NCBI RefSeq assembly: GCF_016900095.1
Contig: NZ_JACJJP010000011.1
Coordinates: forward strand, 30,722-94,721
Direction of reading: 5' to 3'
Source of the DNA: Gemmiger formicilis
GTDB taxonomy: Bacteria > Bacillota > Clostridia > Oscillospirales > Ruminococcaceae
Length of the DNA stretch: 64,000 nt
Below, in pieces: positions 40,231 through 49,633 of this stretch. How positions within the stretch are numbered: the stretch's first letter is position 1; every line of letters begins with the position of its first letter. Position numbers and translations under genes: made by a program. The notes under the pieces were generated by a model. The model ran no database searches and was not told the DNA's origin. It saw nothing but the letters and a program-made list of their open reading frames with translations.

Positions 40231-42315
40231 ATGTTCAACCCGTTCAAAAAAGACCAGGCTGTGGAGGTACAGGACCCCGAACCCACCCGGCAGCCGGACG
40301 CCGCCCCCGGTCCGGGCGCGGAGGAAACTGAGAATGTCGCCTATGACGAGGAGAAAACCGTCATCCTCAAACGCCCGTTGCTCATTCGCCTGCTGGGCGG
40401 GCTGGGCCGCCACAAAAAGCTGGTCATCGCCGCCGTGGTGGTTTTGGCTGTGGCGGGCTTCATCGCCTGGCGGATGCGGGCGGTGCCGGCTTCCGCAGAT
40501 GCCGAATACCAGTACATCCGCACCACCACCCTGCAGAAAGGCAGCCTGAACGATTCGGTCACGGTCAGCGGCACGGTGGTCTCCGGTGACGAAGCGGACG
40601 TCACCGTCTCGGACAGTGTCAAGACCTACAAGGTGGCCACGGTGGAAGCCGAGGTGGGCGACACGGTGCAGGAAGGGGACATCATTGCCACCCTGGACAC
40701 CACCGACCTGCAAAAACAGATCGAGGACGCCCAGCAGAGCTACAACGATACCCTGCAGTCGGCCCAGACCAGCTATGACCGGGCTCTGGACGACTACAAC
40801 ACTGCCCTGGTCCAGCACGACAACAACCTCATCGACCTGCAGGCTAAGATCGACCAGGCCGACGAGGCATATGCCGATGCCCAGCAGACCCTGGACGATG
40901 CCACCGCCAGCCGGGACGCCGCCAAGAACACCTACGACGCGGCGGTCAACGACTACAACGCCCTGGCGGCGGATTTTGAGAGCGTCAAGGCCCAGATCGA
41001 CAGCTACACCGCTGCCTACCAGAACGCCTCAGACGCCTTGAATACGGCTCTGTCCGCCCTGAACGACGCCAACAACGCCCTGTCCCAGGCCCAGGCCGAC
41101 CAGGCGGTGGCCCAGGCTGCCTACAACACCGACCCCAGCGACCAGAACAAGGCCAACCTGGACCTGGCCAACACCCAGGTGACCGAAAAGACCCAGGCCC
41201 AGGCTGATGCCCAGACCGCCTACACCAACGCCCAAACGGCTGCCAGCACGGCCCAGCAGGACCTGACCAACGCCCAGAACAGCTGCTCCATCACCGCCCG
41301 GGGACTGTACGGCTATTCGGCCATTGAGGAGGCTGTGAGCGCGGCGGAAAAGGCCAAGACCTCTGCCGAAAGTACTTACAATGACGCCGTTACAAAGGTG
41401 GAAACTGCCGAATCCCAGGTGGAAAGTGCCCAGCAGCAGGTCAAGAGCGCCCACGATTCCTACGACAACGAGAAGAACTACTCCACCATCAAGACGAAGG
41501 CCCAGGCGGTGGAGGATGCCAAGACCAAGCTGGACCAGGCCAAGCGGGTGCCGGATAATCTGGAAACCCTGCAGGATACCCTGGCGGACTGCACCCTGAC
41601 CGCCACCATGTCCGGTACCATCACCGCCCTGGATGCCACGGTGGGGTCGGTGTGCGCGGGCACCGTAGCCACCATCCAGGACACCGACGCCCTGGTGGTG
41701 GAGGTGACCATCCCGGCGGATGATGTGCCCGGCCTGGAGACCGGCATGTCCTGCCTGATCACCTCCGACGCCACCGGCGACACCGAGATCGACGGCACCC
41801 TGAGCCAGATCGACCCCGTGGCCAACGACCAGGGGGCCTTCGGCGCCAAGGTGCGGGTCACCGGGGAGGCCGCCGACCTGCTCATCGGCATCCAGGCCCA
41901 GGTGGAGATCATCAAGAGCCAGGTCAGCGACGTGTATGTGGTGCCTATCGACGCGGTGGGCACCGCCGAGGACGGCAGCAGCTACGTGCTGCGCAAGACC
42001 GGCGGCGAGGGTGTGGACATGACCTTTGAGCAGGTCACCGTCACCACCGGCGATTCCAACGACTATTACACCACCATTTCCGGGGATGATCTGCAGGAAG
42101 GGGACGTGATCCGTTCCAGCGCCGACCTGACCCAGGGCATCGTGACCACCACCGACCCCATGGAACAGATGATGCAGGCCATGAACGGCAGCACCCCTGC
42201 CGGCGGCCAGGCCCCTGCCGGGGATGCTCCCGCCGACATGGGCGGCCGTGACGGCGGTCAGGCGCCCGCAGGGGGCGGTGCTCCCGGCGGTGCCGGCGCA
42301 GCAGGGGGGATGTGA
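40231..42315 (+). CDS. MacA-like membrane-fusion protein with extended coiled coil
   Basis: 694 residues. An acidic cytoplasmic N-terminus is followed by one membrane helix (about 67-85, LVIAAVVVLAVAGFIAW). A biotinyl-lipoyl-like half (SVTVSGTVVSGDEADVTV; VGDTVQEGDIIATLDTTDLQ) precedes a very long Ala/Gln/Asp/Thr-rich coiled coil (about 150-445). The returning barrel domain (LTATMSGTITALDATVGSV; GLETGMSCLI) follows, ending in a Gly/Pro/Ala-rich tail. Typical MacA/HlyD proteins have about 370-500 residues, so the hairpin is unusually long. The start ATG 40231 has only a GAGAGG site. It works with the following ATPase and permease. Confidence 0.9.
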   Translation: MFNPFKKDQAVEVQDPEPTRQPDAAPGPGAEETENVAYDEEKTVILKRPLLIRLLGGLGRHKKLVIAAVVVLAVAGFIAWRMRAVPASADAEYQYIRTTTLQKGSLNDSVTVSGTVVSGDEADVTVSDSVKTYKVATVEAEVGDTVQEGDIIATLDTTDLQKQIEDAQQSYNDTLQSAQTSYDRALDDYNTALVQHDNNLIDLQAKIDQADEAYADAQQTLDDATASRDAAKNTYDAAVNDYNALAADFESVKAQIDSYTAAYQNASDALNTALSALNDANNALSQAQADQAVAQAAYNTDPSDQNKANLDLANTQVTEKTQAQADAQTAYTNAQTAASTAQQDLTNAQNSCSITARGLYGYSAIEEAVSAAEKAKTSAESTYNDAVTKVETAESQVESAQQQVKSAHDSYDNEKNYSTIKTKAQAVEDAKTKLDQAKRVPDNLETLQDTLADCTLTATMSGTITALDATVGSVCAGTVATIQDTDALVVEVTIPADDVPGLETGMSCLITSDATGDTEIDGTLSQIDPVANDQGAFGAKVRVTGEAADLLIGIQAQVEIIKSQVSDVYVVPIDAVGTAEDGSSYVLRKTGGEGVDMTFEQVTVTTGDSNDYYTTISGDDLQEGDVIRSSADLTQGIVTTTDPMEQMMQAMNGSTPAGGQAPAGDAPADMGGRDGGQAPAGGGAPGGAGAAGGM

Positions 42316-42317
42316 GC

Positions 42318-43091
42318 ATGGCTGACAGCAAACAGTTCGCCGAAGCCGTTGCCCGCCGCCTGCAAACCCCAGCCGCGCCCCGTCGTCCCCTCATCGAGAT
42401 GCGGGGCATCCGGAAAAGCTACTACATTGGCCAGCCCAATGAGCTGGAAATCCTGCACGGCATCGACCTGAAAGTCTGGCCGGGGGAGTTCGTGGCCATT
42501 GTGGGCGAATCCGGTTCGGGCAAATCCACCCTGATGAACATCATCGGGGTGCTGGACAAACCCACCCGGGGCAGCTATATTCTGGACGGCGTGAACATCC
42601 ACGAAGCCCGGGACAACGAACTGGCGGCCATCCGCAACCAGAAAATCGGGTTTGTGTTCCAGACCTACAACCTCATCGGGCGGCAGAGCGCCCTGAAAAA
42701 TGTGGAGCTGCCCATGCTGTACGCAGGGGTCCCCGGCGGCGAGCGCGCCCGCCGTGCCAAGGAATGGCTGATGCGGGTGGGCATGGGCGACCGCATGCGC
42801 CACCAGCCCAACGAACTTTCCGGTGGGCAGAAACAGCGGGTGGCCATTGCCCGGGCCATGGTCAACGACCCGGCCCTGATTCTGGCAGACGAACCCACCG
42901 GCGCCCTGGACAGCGAGACCAGCCGGGTGGTCATGGACCTGTTTCACGAAATGCACCGCCGCTACCACAAGACCATCGTTCTCATCACCCACAACCCGGC
43001 TCTGGCCCGGGAATGCGAGCGGGTGCTGACCCTGAAGGACGGCCGCATTGTGGACGAGCAGAAGGGAGGGGCGGACCATGGGCCTTTCTAA
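42318..43091 (+). CDS. MacB/LolD-type ABC transporter ATPase
   Basis: 257 residues, single ATP-binding domain of the MacB/LolD/FtsE class: Walker [13 protein letters not shown] (about 60), the Q-loop FVFQTYNLI, signature [15 protein letters not shown], Walker [17 protein letters not shown] and the switch His in LITHNPALA. An N-terminal extension of about 25 residues precedes the domain. The start ATG 42318 follows the MFP stop by two bases; an in-frame GTG at 42312 is also possible. It overlaps the permease gene by 14 bases. Confidence 0.94.
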   Translation: MADSKQFAEAVARRLQTPAAPRRPLIEMRGIRKSYYIGQPNELEILHGIDLKVWPGEFVAIVGESGSGKSTLMNIIGVLDKPTRGSYILDGVNIHEARDNELAAIRNQKIGFVFQTYNLIGRQSALKNVELPMLYAGVPGGERARRAKEWLMRVGMGDRMRHQPNELSGGQKQRVAIARAMVNDPALILADEPTGALDSETSRVVMDLFHEMHRRYHKTIVLITHNPALARECERVLTLKDGRIVDEQKGGADHGPF

Positions 43092-44391
43092 TCTTCTGGA
43101 AAACATCAGCATGGCCGTCACCAGCCTGAAAAGCAACAAGATGCGCAGCCTGCTGACCATGCTGGGCATCATCATCGGCATTGCGGCGGTCATCGCCATC
43201 GAGACGGTGGGCGGCAGCCTGACCGGCACCGTCACCGACAGCATGTCCGGCATGGGGGTGGGCAACATCACGGTGAGCCTGACCCAGAAGAGCAGCGACG
43301 ACACCAGCGGCACTTCGGCGGGGGTGACCCTGCGCCGGTTCATGGACAGCAGCCCCAGCGGGGACGATCTGATCTCCAACCAGATGATTGCCGAGTTTGA
43401 ATCCACCTTTGCGGACAAGATCGACCGGGTGGAGCTGACCCGGGAGGCGGGCACCGCCACCATCCACAAATACGGCGACCCGGACACCACCATCAGCGCC
43501 ACTTTGACCGGTGCTTCCCCCGAAACCCTGCAAGCCCTGGAATCCGACACCCCCATCCTGGCCGGGCGGTGGCTCACCGACGCCGACGAGGGCAAGTATC
43601 TCTGCGTGGTATCGGAAAAATTCGTGGAACAGGCCATCGGCACCACCAACGCCGGGGCGTTGGGTACCCGGGTGGTGCTCACGGTGAACGGCAGCCCCTG
43701 TGCCTTCTATGTGGCCGGGGTGTACGAGTATGTGGAAAACGAGTACGCCAGCATGTTCGGGGAACAGGATGACGATTCCATCACCACCACCATCTACCTG
43801 CCGCTGGAAACTGCCCGCGCCCTCACCGGCGCCGACGAGGGCTACCAGAGCCTGACGGTGGTCACCGCCACCGGGGTGGACGTGACTTCCTTCGTGGATG
43901 TGGTGGGGGACTACTTTGCCAGCTACTATACCCGCAACGATACCTGGACGGCCAGTGCCTCCAGCATTTCCAGCCTGGTGGAATCCATGACCGAAATGCT
44001 GGACACCATCTCCCTGGGCATCTCGGCCATTGCAGCCATCTCGCTGCTGGTGGGCGGTATCGGGGTCATGAACATCATGACCGTTTCGGTCACCGAGCGC
44101 ACCCGGGAGATCGGCACCCGCAAGGCCCTGGGGGCACCCAGCTCCGCCATCCGGCTGCAGTTCATCACCGAATCCATCGTCCTGTGCGTCATCGGCGGCG
44201 TCATCGGGGTGGCGCTGGGCATCTCCCTGGGGGCGTGGCTCAGCAGCCTCATCGGCTTTGCGGCCAAACCCAGCCTGCCTGCCATCTGCATTGCGGTGGG
44301 CTTCAGCATGGCCATCGGCGTCTTTTTCGGGTACTATCCTGCCAACAAGGCCGCCAAACTGGACCCCATCGAAGCGCTGCGCTACGAATAA
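43078..44391 (+). CDS. MacB-type ABC transporter permease
   Basis: 437 residues, type VII permease topology. One N-terminal helix (about 20-42: [20 protein letters not shown]) is followed by a large extracytoplasmic domain (about 45-310) and three C-terminal helices ([20 protein letters not shown], then [16 protein letters not shown] as the coupling helix). Unlike Gram-negative MacB, the ATPase is a separate gene. With the MFP it could extrude antimicrobial peptides, lipids or peptide signals; no substrate gene is adjacent. The start follows GGGAGGGG. Confidence 0.94.
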   Translation: MGLSNLLENISMAVTSLKSNKMRSLLTMLGIIIGIAAVIAIETVGGSLTGTVTDSMSGMGVGNITVSLTQKSSDDTSGTSAGVTLRRFMDSSPSGDDLISNQMIAEFESTFADKIDRVELTREAGTATIHKYGDPDTTISATLTGASPETLQALESDTPILAGRWLTDADEGKYLCVVSEKFVEQAIGTTNAGALGTRVVLTVNGSPCAFYVAGVYEYVENEYASMFGEQDDDSITTTIYLPLETARALTGADEGYQSLTVVTATGVDVTSFVDVVGDYFASYYTRNDTWTASASSISSLVESMTEMLDTISLGISAIAAISLLVGGIGVMNIMTVSVTERTREIGTRKALGAPSSAIRLQFITESIVLCVIGGVIGVALGISLGAWLSSLIGFAAKPSLPAICIAVGFSMAIGVFFGYYPANKAAKLDPIEALRYE

Positions 44392-44404
44392 AAAATCCTG
44401 GTTT

Positions 44405-44429
44405 ACCCGCCGCACATCCTGCGGCGGGT
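44405..44429 (+). terminator. Terminator of macAB-like operon
   Basis: Ten-pair stem (ACCCGCCGCA/TGCGGCGGGT) followed by GCCTTTTGTTTTG. Confidence 0.85.
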
Positions 44430-44493
44430 GCCTTTTGTTTTGTCCCGGTTTGTGGTATACTGGGGAACGGTATAGAGGAAAAGAGGAAGATTC

Positions 44494-45852
44494 ATGCAAC
44501 AAAAAGAACGGTTGTTCACCAACCATCAGCTGGTGCGGCTTCTGTGGCCGCTGATCATTGAACAGGCCCTGGCCATCCTGGTGGGCATGTCGGACACGGT
44601 CATGGTTTCCAGCGTGGGCGAAGCCGCCATCTCCGGCGTTTCGCTGGTGGATATGATCAACAACCTGATCATCAACATTTTTGCGGCGCTGGCCACCGGC
44701 GGCGCCGTGGTCACCAGCCAGTTCCTGGGCGCCCGCAAGCCGGAAGAAGCCTCCCGCAGCGCCGGGCAGCTGGTCACCCTCAGCGCCCTGCTGGGCGTGG
44801 CGGTGGCGGCTTTCTGCCTGCTGCTGCGGGCTCCCATGCTGCGGCTGTTCTTCGGCAGCATTGACGACAGCGTCATGCACGAAGCCCTGATCTATTTCAC
44901 CATCACCGGGCTGTCCTACCCGTTCCTGGCCCTGTACAACGCCGGCGCGGCCATTTTCCGCTCCACCGGCAACAGCGCCATCTCCATGAAGGTCAGTGTC
45001 TTCATGAACCTGATCAACATCGGCGGCAACGCCCTGTGCGTCTATGTGCTCAAGATGGGCACGGCCGGCGTGGCGGTCCCCACCCTGGTTTCCCGCACCC
45101 TGGGTGCCGCCATCATCCTGTATCTGGCCGCCGCCCACCACGACAACCCCGCCCGGGTCACCTGGGACGGCGTGCGCCATCTGCAGCCCGCCATGGCCCG
45201 CAACATCCTGTACATCGGCATTCCCTCCGCCATGGAAAACAGCCTGTTCCAGCTGGGCCGGGTGCTGGTGGTCAGTATGATCAGCGTGTTCGGCACGGTG
45301 CACATCTCCGCCAACGCGGTGGCCAACAACCTGGACAGCATCGGCTGCATTGTGGGCCAGGCCATGGGCCTTGCCATGATCACGGTGGTGGGCCGCTGCG
45401 TGGGCGCCCGGGACCTGCAGCAGGCCAGCTACTTCACCAAAAAACTCATGCTGTGGGACTACATCGCCCAGGGTGCCACCAACGCCCTGGTGCTCCTCTT
45501 CCTGCCGCAGCTGCTCAGCCTGTACACCCTTTCCGCCGAAACCCGCCAGCTGGCCTGGCTGCTGGTCATGATTCATGCGGGCAGCGGCATCCTGCTGTGG
45601 CCGGCCTCCTTTGTGCTGCCCAACGCCCTGCGCGCCGCCAACGATGTGAAATTCACCATGTGTACCTCCATCTTCTCCATGATGGCCTGGCGCCTGGGGT
45701 TCTCCTACATTCTGTGTGTGCAGATGGGCATGGGCGCCGTGGGTGTCTGGATTGCCATGGTGGTGGACTGGGTGTTCCGCGTGATCTGCTTTGTGGCCCG
45801 GTTTGCCACCGGTGCCTGGAAAAAGCGGTGCACCCCGGCCGAAACGGCCTGA
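44494..45852 (+). CDS. MATE-family efflux transporter
   Basis: 452 residues, twelve membrane helices in two halves. The N-half begins LLWPLIIEQALAILVGMSDT followed by VMVSSVGEAAISGVSLVDMI, and the linking helices have GGAVVTSQFLGARKPEEASR, both hallmarks of the MatE family. The repeat in the second half starts near IPSAMENSLFQLGRVLVVSM. Members export cationic drugs in exchange for Na+ or H+. The start has a moderate AAAGAGGAAG site. No regulator is adjacent; it reads toward an exonuclease III gene 35 bases on. Confidence 0.94.
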   Translation: MQQKERLFTNHQLVRLLWPLIIEQALAILVGMSDTVMVSSVGEAAISGVSLVDMINNLIINIFAALATGGAVVTSQFLGARKPEEASRSAGQLVTLSALLGVAVAAFCLLLRAPMLRLFFGSIDDSVMHEALIYFTITGLSYPFLALYNAGAAIFRSTGNSAISMKVSVFMNLINIGGNALCVYVLKMGTAGVAVPTLVSRTLGAAIILYLAAAHHDNPARVTWDGVRHLQPAMARNILYIGIPSAMENSLFQLGRVLVVSMISVFGTVHISANAVANNLDSIGCIVGQAMGLAMITVVGRCVGARDLQQASYFTKKLMLWDYIAQGATNALVLLFLPQLLSLYTLSAETRQLAWLLVMIHAGSGILLWPASFVLPNALRAANDVKFTMCTSIFSMMAWRLGFSYILCVQMGMGAVGVWIAMVVDWVFRVICFVARFATGAWKKRCTPAETA

Positions 45853-45887
45853 TTGCCGCCCTATATTCACTTTGAAAGGACACAACT

Positions 45888-46646
45888 ATGAAGAGATTCA
45901 TCAGCTGGAATGTCAACGGCCTGCGGGCCTGCCTGAAGAAAGGCTTTGCCGAAGCCTTTGCCGACTTTGATGCCGACGCCGTCTGCCTGCAGGAGACCAA
46001 AATGCAGCCCGGCCAGGCGGATTTCGACCCCGAAGGCTACACCGAATACATCAACAGCGCCGAGAAGAAGGGCTATTCCGGAACCCTGATCTACACCCGG
46101 CTGCAGCCCCTCAACGCCTGGAACGGCATCGGGGTGGAGGCCCACAGCCACGAAGGCCGGGCCATCACCCTGGAATTTGAGAACTTCTACCTGGTCAACC
46201 TGTACGTGCCCAACGCCCAGAACGAGCTGGCCCGCATCGACTACCGCATGGAGTGGGAGGATGACCTGCGCGCCTATCTGCTGGACCTGGACGCCAAAAA
46301 GCCGGTGATTGTCTGCGGGGACCTGAACGTGGCCCACCAGGAGATCGACCTGAAGAACCCCGGCCCCAACCGGGGAGCGGCGGGCTTCTCCGACCAGGAG
46401 CGGGGCAAGATGACCGAGCTGCTGGCCGCCGGCTTTACCGACAGCTTCCGCTACCTGCACCCGGATGTCACCGGGGCTTACAGCTGGTGGAGCATGCGCT
46501 TCCGCGCCCGGGAACGGAACGCAGGATGGCGTATCGACTATTTCCTGGTTTCCAACCGCATTGCGGACAAGATCAAAGTGGCGGATATTCTGCCCGACGT
46601 GATGGGCAGCGACCACTGCCCGGTCCGTCTGGAAATCGATCTGTAA
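45888..46646 (+). CDS. xth: Exodeoxyribonuclease III / AP endonuclease
   Basis: 252 residues, exonuclease III family, acting in base-excision repair at abasic sites. Conserved elements: ISWNVNGLRACLKKG at the start, the catalytic Glu in CLQETKMQPGQ (about 35), LYVPNAQ, VCGDLNVAHQEIDLKNPGPN with the Asp-Asn pair (about 145), SWWSMRFRARERNAGWRIDY and the terminal GSDHCPVRLEIDL with the catalytic His. Complete. The start follows GAAAGGACAC. Probably co-transcribed with the MATE gene, ended by the hairpin after it. Confidence 0.96.
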   Translation: MKRFISWNVNGLRACLKKGFAEAFADFDADAVCLQETKMQPGQADFDPEGYTEYINSAEKKGYSGTLIYTRLQPLNAWNGIGVEAHSHEGRAITLEFENFYLVNLYVPNAQNELARIDYRMEWEDDLRAYLLDLDAKKPVIVCGDLNVAHQEIDLKNPGPNRGAAGFSDQERGKMTELLAAGFTDSFRYLHPDVTGAYSWWSMRFRARERNAGWRIDYFLVSNRIADKIKVADILPDVMGSDHCPVRLEIDL

Positions 46647-46665
46647 AAAAGTTCACATTTTTTCC

Positions 46666-46695
46666 GGCCCGCTGCAAAATGCCGCGGGCCTTTTT
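46666..46695 (+). terminator. Terminator of exonuclease III gene
   Basis: Seven-pair stem (GGCCCGC/GCGGGCC, 11-base loop) followed by five T. Confidence 0.9.
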
Positions 46696-46746
46696 CGTAG
46701 TATAGAATAGAAACGTTTCAAGCAGGGAGGTGAGGGGCACGGCATC

Positions 46747-47286
46747 ATGAACAACCAGGATTTTTCCCAGCTGATGCGGCAGTATCAGAAGCTGATCTAC
46801 ACCGTCTGCCTGCAGTTTGTCCGCGACCCTCACACCGCCGAAGACCTCACCCAGGACACCTTCCTTTCCGCCTACACCAGCATAGACCGGTGTGACCCGG
46901 CCTACTACAAACAATGGCTGGTGCGTGTGGCGGCCAACAAGTGCAAGGACCATCTGAAAAGTGCCTGGACGCGCAGGGTGGAGGCCCAGGACCACGAAAG
47001 CCTGCCCGAACCCAGGGGCACACCCCCGGCGGGCAGCGCCCTGGCCGCCGCCGACCCCGACCCCCAGGACCTGTTCCTGCAAAAGAGCGACGCCCGGGAA
47101 CTGGACGATATGGTCCGAAACCTGCGGGAACCCTACGGCAGGGTCGCCACAATGTATTTTCTGGAACAGCGGCCGGTGGCGGACATCGCCCGGCTGCTGG
47201 GGCGGCCCCCCGCCACGGTGCAGAACCAGCTGTTCCGCGCCAAAGCCATCCTGCGCAAGCAGATCAATGAAAGGAGGCAGGAGTAA
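46747..47286 (+). CDS. ECF-type RNA polymerase sigma factor
   Basis: 179 residues. Region 2 reads MRQYQKLIYTVCLQFVRDPH then TAEDLTQDTFLSAYTSIDRC, and region 4 is the HTH VATMYFLEQRPVADIARLLG followed by RPPATVQNQLFRAKAILRK. It has the ECF layout without region 3. The ribosome site is GGGAGGTG, 14 bases upstream of the ATG. It heads an operon of four genes with an anti-sigma-like protein directly after it. A TAGAAT-containing box lies at about 46702-46707 just after the previous terminator; autoregulation is likely but the -35 motif could not be fixed. Confidence 0.93.
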   Translation: MNNQDFSQLMRQYQKLIYTVCLQFVRDPHTAEDLTQDTFLSAYTSIDRCDPAYYKQWLVRVAANKCKDHLKSAWTRRVEAQDHESLPEPRGTPPAGSALAAADPDPQDLFLQKSDARELDDMVRNLREPYGRVATMYFLEQRPVADIARLLGRPPATVQNQLFRAKAILRKQINERRQE

Positions 47287-47287
47287 C

Positions 47288-47830
47288 ATGACCGAGAGCA
47301 TGGCCCCTTACTTTGACAACAACAACCTGTTTGATACCGCCGGCTGTCTGACCCCCAGCGGGTTGGAAGCTTTGCGGGATGACCGTCTGGACGAGTTGGG
47401 CCGGCTGGAAGCCGCCGAGCACCTGACCTTCTGTGACCGGTGTCTGGCCCGGTACACCGCCCTGCTGGAGTCCATCCAGCTTTCCGCCCCCATGCGGGAC
47501 CTGATCCCCCAGGTGCAGGCCCTGATGCGGCTGCGAACCTTCCGGATCATGACCAACCGTTATGTATCGGTGGCGGCGGCCATCGCCCTGGCCCTGGCCC
47601 TTTGGCGGTTCGGCCTGTTCGGCGTCGCCCCCGCTGCCGCCCCCCAGGAAAAAACCGAACCCCGGCAGAACACCAGCGTCAGTCAGATGCTGGGCAAGGC
47701 CCTCAACGGCGCCAGCGAAGGGCTGCAGGGGGTTCTGGACAGCATCCAGGACACCGCCCTCAGCGGCTGGGCACAGCTTTCCGACAATAACCGGCAAAAT
47801 CACGGCCAAGCGGCCGCCACTGGAGAGTGA
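47288..47830 (+). CDS. Anti-sigma factor-like membrane protein with zinc-binding motif
   Basis: 180 residues. The N-terminal cytoplasmic domain ends in AAEHLTFCDRCLARYTALLE, the His-x3-Cys-x2-Cys pattern of zinc anti-sigma domains (about residues 40-55). One membrane helix follows (about 95-115, VSVAAAIALALALWRFGLFG), then an external Gln/Ser/Asn-rich domain of about 60 residues. Gene order directly after the ECF gene supports its role in holding that sigma factor. ATG 47288 follows AGGAGG. The signal it senses is unknown. Confidence 0.82.
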   Translation: MTESMAPYFDNNNLFDTAGCLTPSGLEALRDDRLDELGRLEAAEHLTFCDRCLARYTALLESIQLSAPMRDLIPQVQALMRLRTFRIMTNRYVSVAAAIALALALWRFGLFGVAPAAAPQEKTEPRQNTSVSQMLGKALNGASEGLQGVLDSIQDTALSGWAQLSDNNRQNHGQAAATGE

Positions 47831-47835
47831 AGAAC

Positions 47836-48396
47836 ATGAAAAAGAATGCGTTTCTGACTTTTATCTTTGCCTGCATCCCGGGTGCCGGGCAGATGTACTA
47901 CGGCTATATGCGCCGGGGTCTGTCCCTCATCACCCTGTTCTGCGTGGCTTCCGCCATCGGGGCCCTCATCCCGCCGGTGCTGCTGGCCGTGCCCATCATC
48001 TGGATGTATGCCTTCTTCGACACCTATGACCTGATCCGGTATCTGGTATCCGGCAGCCCCAAACCCGATGACTTCATCTGGGGCGACCGCATCGACCTGG
48101 GCCGGTTCAAGGCCTTCACCCCCCGGGGCAACCGCATCATCGGCTGGGTGCTGGTGGCCTGCGGCGTGTGGGTGTTGTTCGACAGCTGGATCGCCCCCAT
48201 GCTCCGCGATCTGTTCATCAACCTGGGCATTGAGTACCTGTACTATAACCTCATCGGTCAGCTGCCCACCATCATTGTGGCCGGTCTGCTGATCTACTTC
48301 GGCATCAAACTGCTGGGCCGCACGGTGCCCTCCCAGGACGACAGCGCCATCCCGCCCTATCCCGGGGACCACGACGACCCCAACGGGCCGCAGTAA
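47836..48396 (+). CDS. TM2-like membrane protein
   Basis: 186 residues. The N-terminus has the Gly-Gln-x-Tyr-x-Gly pattern in CIPGAGQMYYGYMRRGLSLI seen in TM2-type proteins, and four to five membrane helices. A hydrophilic loop (KPDDFIWGDRIDLGRFKAFT, about 77-97) separates two halves. ATG 47836 has GGAGAG eight bases before it; GTG 47827 is too close to that site. It overlaps no gene but follows the anti-sigma gene by five bases. Function unknown; the operon suggests membrane or envelope stress. Confidence 0.8.
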   Translation: MKKNAFLTFIFACIPGAGQMYYGYMRRGLSLITLFCVASAIGALIPPVLLAVPIIWMYAFFDTYDLIRYLVSGSPKPDDFIWGDRIDLGRFKAFTPRGNRIIGWVLVACGVWVLFDSWIAPMLRDLFINLGIEYLYYNLIGQLPTIIVAGLLIYFGIKLLGRTVPSQDDSAIPPYPGDHDDPNGPQ

Positions 48397-48482
48397 GTTC
48401 TTTCTCTGCCCTTTGGGGCAATCCGGCTCTTTTGCCGGACCGCCGGGGGCAGTGTTGCCCTGAATACAATACGAGGTGTATC

Positions 48483-49442
48483 ATGATGGATGAAAAATAC
48501 AACGCGGAAACGCAGAAAACCGCCACACCGCCCGTTCCGCCCGCCCAGAATCCGGCGCCGAACCCGCCCCGGAAGGTCCGCCGGGTGGGAACCTTCACCT
48601 TCGGGTTGCTGTTGGTGGCGGCCGGTGTGCTGCTGATTCTGCGGGCGGCTATGCCGTCCCTGGACCTGCGGTTTGTGGTCAGCCTGCTGCCGGCGGCTCT
48701 CATCGCCCTGGGCATCGAGGTGCTTGTCTACGCCGCCCGCCCCAATGTCAAACTCAAATATGATGTGCTGAGCATCTTTGTCTGCATCCTGATCCTGTTC
48801 GGGGTAGGGGGCTCTTCGGTGCTGCTGCAGCTGTGGAATGAGTACGGCCCCGCCGCCCATGCGGCCGAAATGCGCCTGGGGGACGAACTGCAGAGCGATG
48901 TCACAGCCACCCTGCGGTCGGTGCCTGCCCTGGGGGATAACATCTACGACGTGAGTGTGGTACTGGATTTCAACCACGGCGTCACCGACCCCGCCGCCGA
49001 GACGGTGCAGCCCGGGGACCGGGCGCAGCTGTACGTGACCGTCTACCAGGGCCGGTACAACTCCGCCCTGGAATTTGCCGCCATGGCCCGCCAGGTGGTG
49101 GACGCCTGCCGGGCGGACGGCCTGCCTTTCAACAGTTACCGGTTCGACACCTACACCTACGACGTGCCCGACGACACCGTGACCTACTCCCTGGACCTGG
49201 AGACCGAATGGCAGATCACCGCCGGCGCCCAGGAACTGGCCGAAAACGTCTATCAGTCCTACTGGTACGACGGCAACGCCTTCTCCGGCTACGAGGATAT
49301 GGCCAACTACCAGCAGGAGATGATCCGCCAGGACCTGATTGAGGATTATCAGGATAAATTCGGGGAATCTCCCACCGAGGAGTGGCTGGATGAGCAGATG
49401 GACGCCCTGGGCATGGCCACCGCCGAATCCGCTGCCGCCTGA
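48483..49442 (+). CDS. Membrane protein with LiaF-like N-terminal helices and large extracellular domain
   Basis: 319 residues. A Pro-rich cytoplasmic segment (to about 30) leads into three closely spaced helices (VGTFTFGLLLVAAGVLLILR, SLLPAALIALGIEVLVYAAR, VLSIFVCILILFGVGG) similar to the N-terminal part of LiaF-type envelope-stress proteins (DUF5668-like). A soluble external domain of about 200 residues follows, with no recognised motif. The start is the first of two Met codons after CGAGGTG. Last gene of the ECF-sigma operon. Confidence 0.75.
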   Translation: MMDEKYNAETQKTATPPVPPAQNPAPNPPRKVRRVGTFTFGLLLVAAGVLLILRAAMPSLDLRFVVSLLPAALIALGIEVLVYAARPNVKLKYDVLSIFVCILILFGVGGSSVLLQLWNEYGPAAHAAEMRLGDELQSDVTATLRSVPALGDNIYDVSVVLDFNHGVTDPAAETVQPGDRAQLYVTVYQGRYNSALEFAAMARQVVDACRADGLPFNSYRFDTYTYDVPDDTVTYSLDLETEWQITAGAQELAENVYQSYWYDGNAFSGYEDMANYQQEMIRQDLIEDYQDKFGESPTEEWLDEQMDALGMATAESAAA

Positions 49443-49527
49443 GCAGGACCCCCCGGCTTACCGCGGGGGAGAAAAACACCCCCGTAAGACTTGCTTTCGA
49501 TTTTGCCCGTTCTTGACAGGAATTTCA

Positions 49528-49568
49528 CCGTCCGATGGCGTTTTGCGCCGCCGGACGGCTTGTTTTTT
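49528..49568 (+). terminator. Terminator of ECF-sigma operon
   Basis: Stem CCGTCCG/CGGACGG (49528-49534 with 49552-49558) with an inner GGCG/GCGCC arm, followed by CTTGTTTTTTG. Confidence 0.85.
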
Positions 49569-49588
49569 GGGTGACAAAATGTTACACT
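49560..49588 (+). promoter_or_regulatory. Possible promoter of MFS gene
   Basis: TTGTTT (49560-49565) and TACACT (49583-49588), 17-base spacer; the -35 box lies in the terminator T-run, and the -10 overlaps the inverted repeat. Confidence 0.5.
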
Positions 49589-49616
49589 TATACAAGGTTT
49601 ACAAATTTGTATAAGT
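49586..49616. promoter_or_regulatory. Perfect 10-bp inverted repeat before MFS gene
   Basis: Arms ACTTATACAA and TTGTATAAGT with an 11-base spacer, immediately before the ribosome site at 49618-49622. Either an operator at the start site or an mRNA hairpin masking translation. Confidence 0.65.
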
Positions 49617-49633
49617 TGGAGGCATGATTCCCT

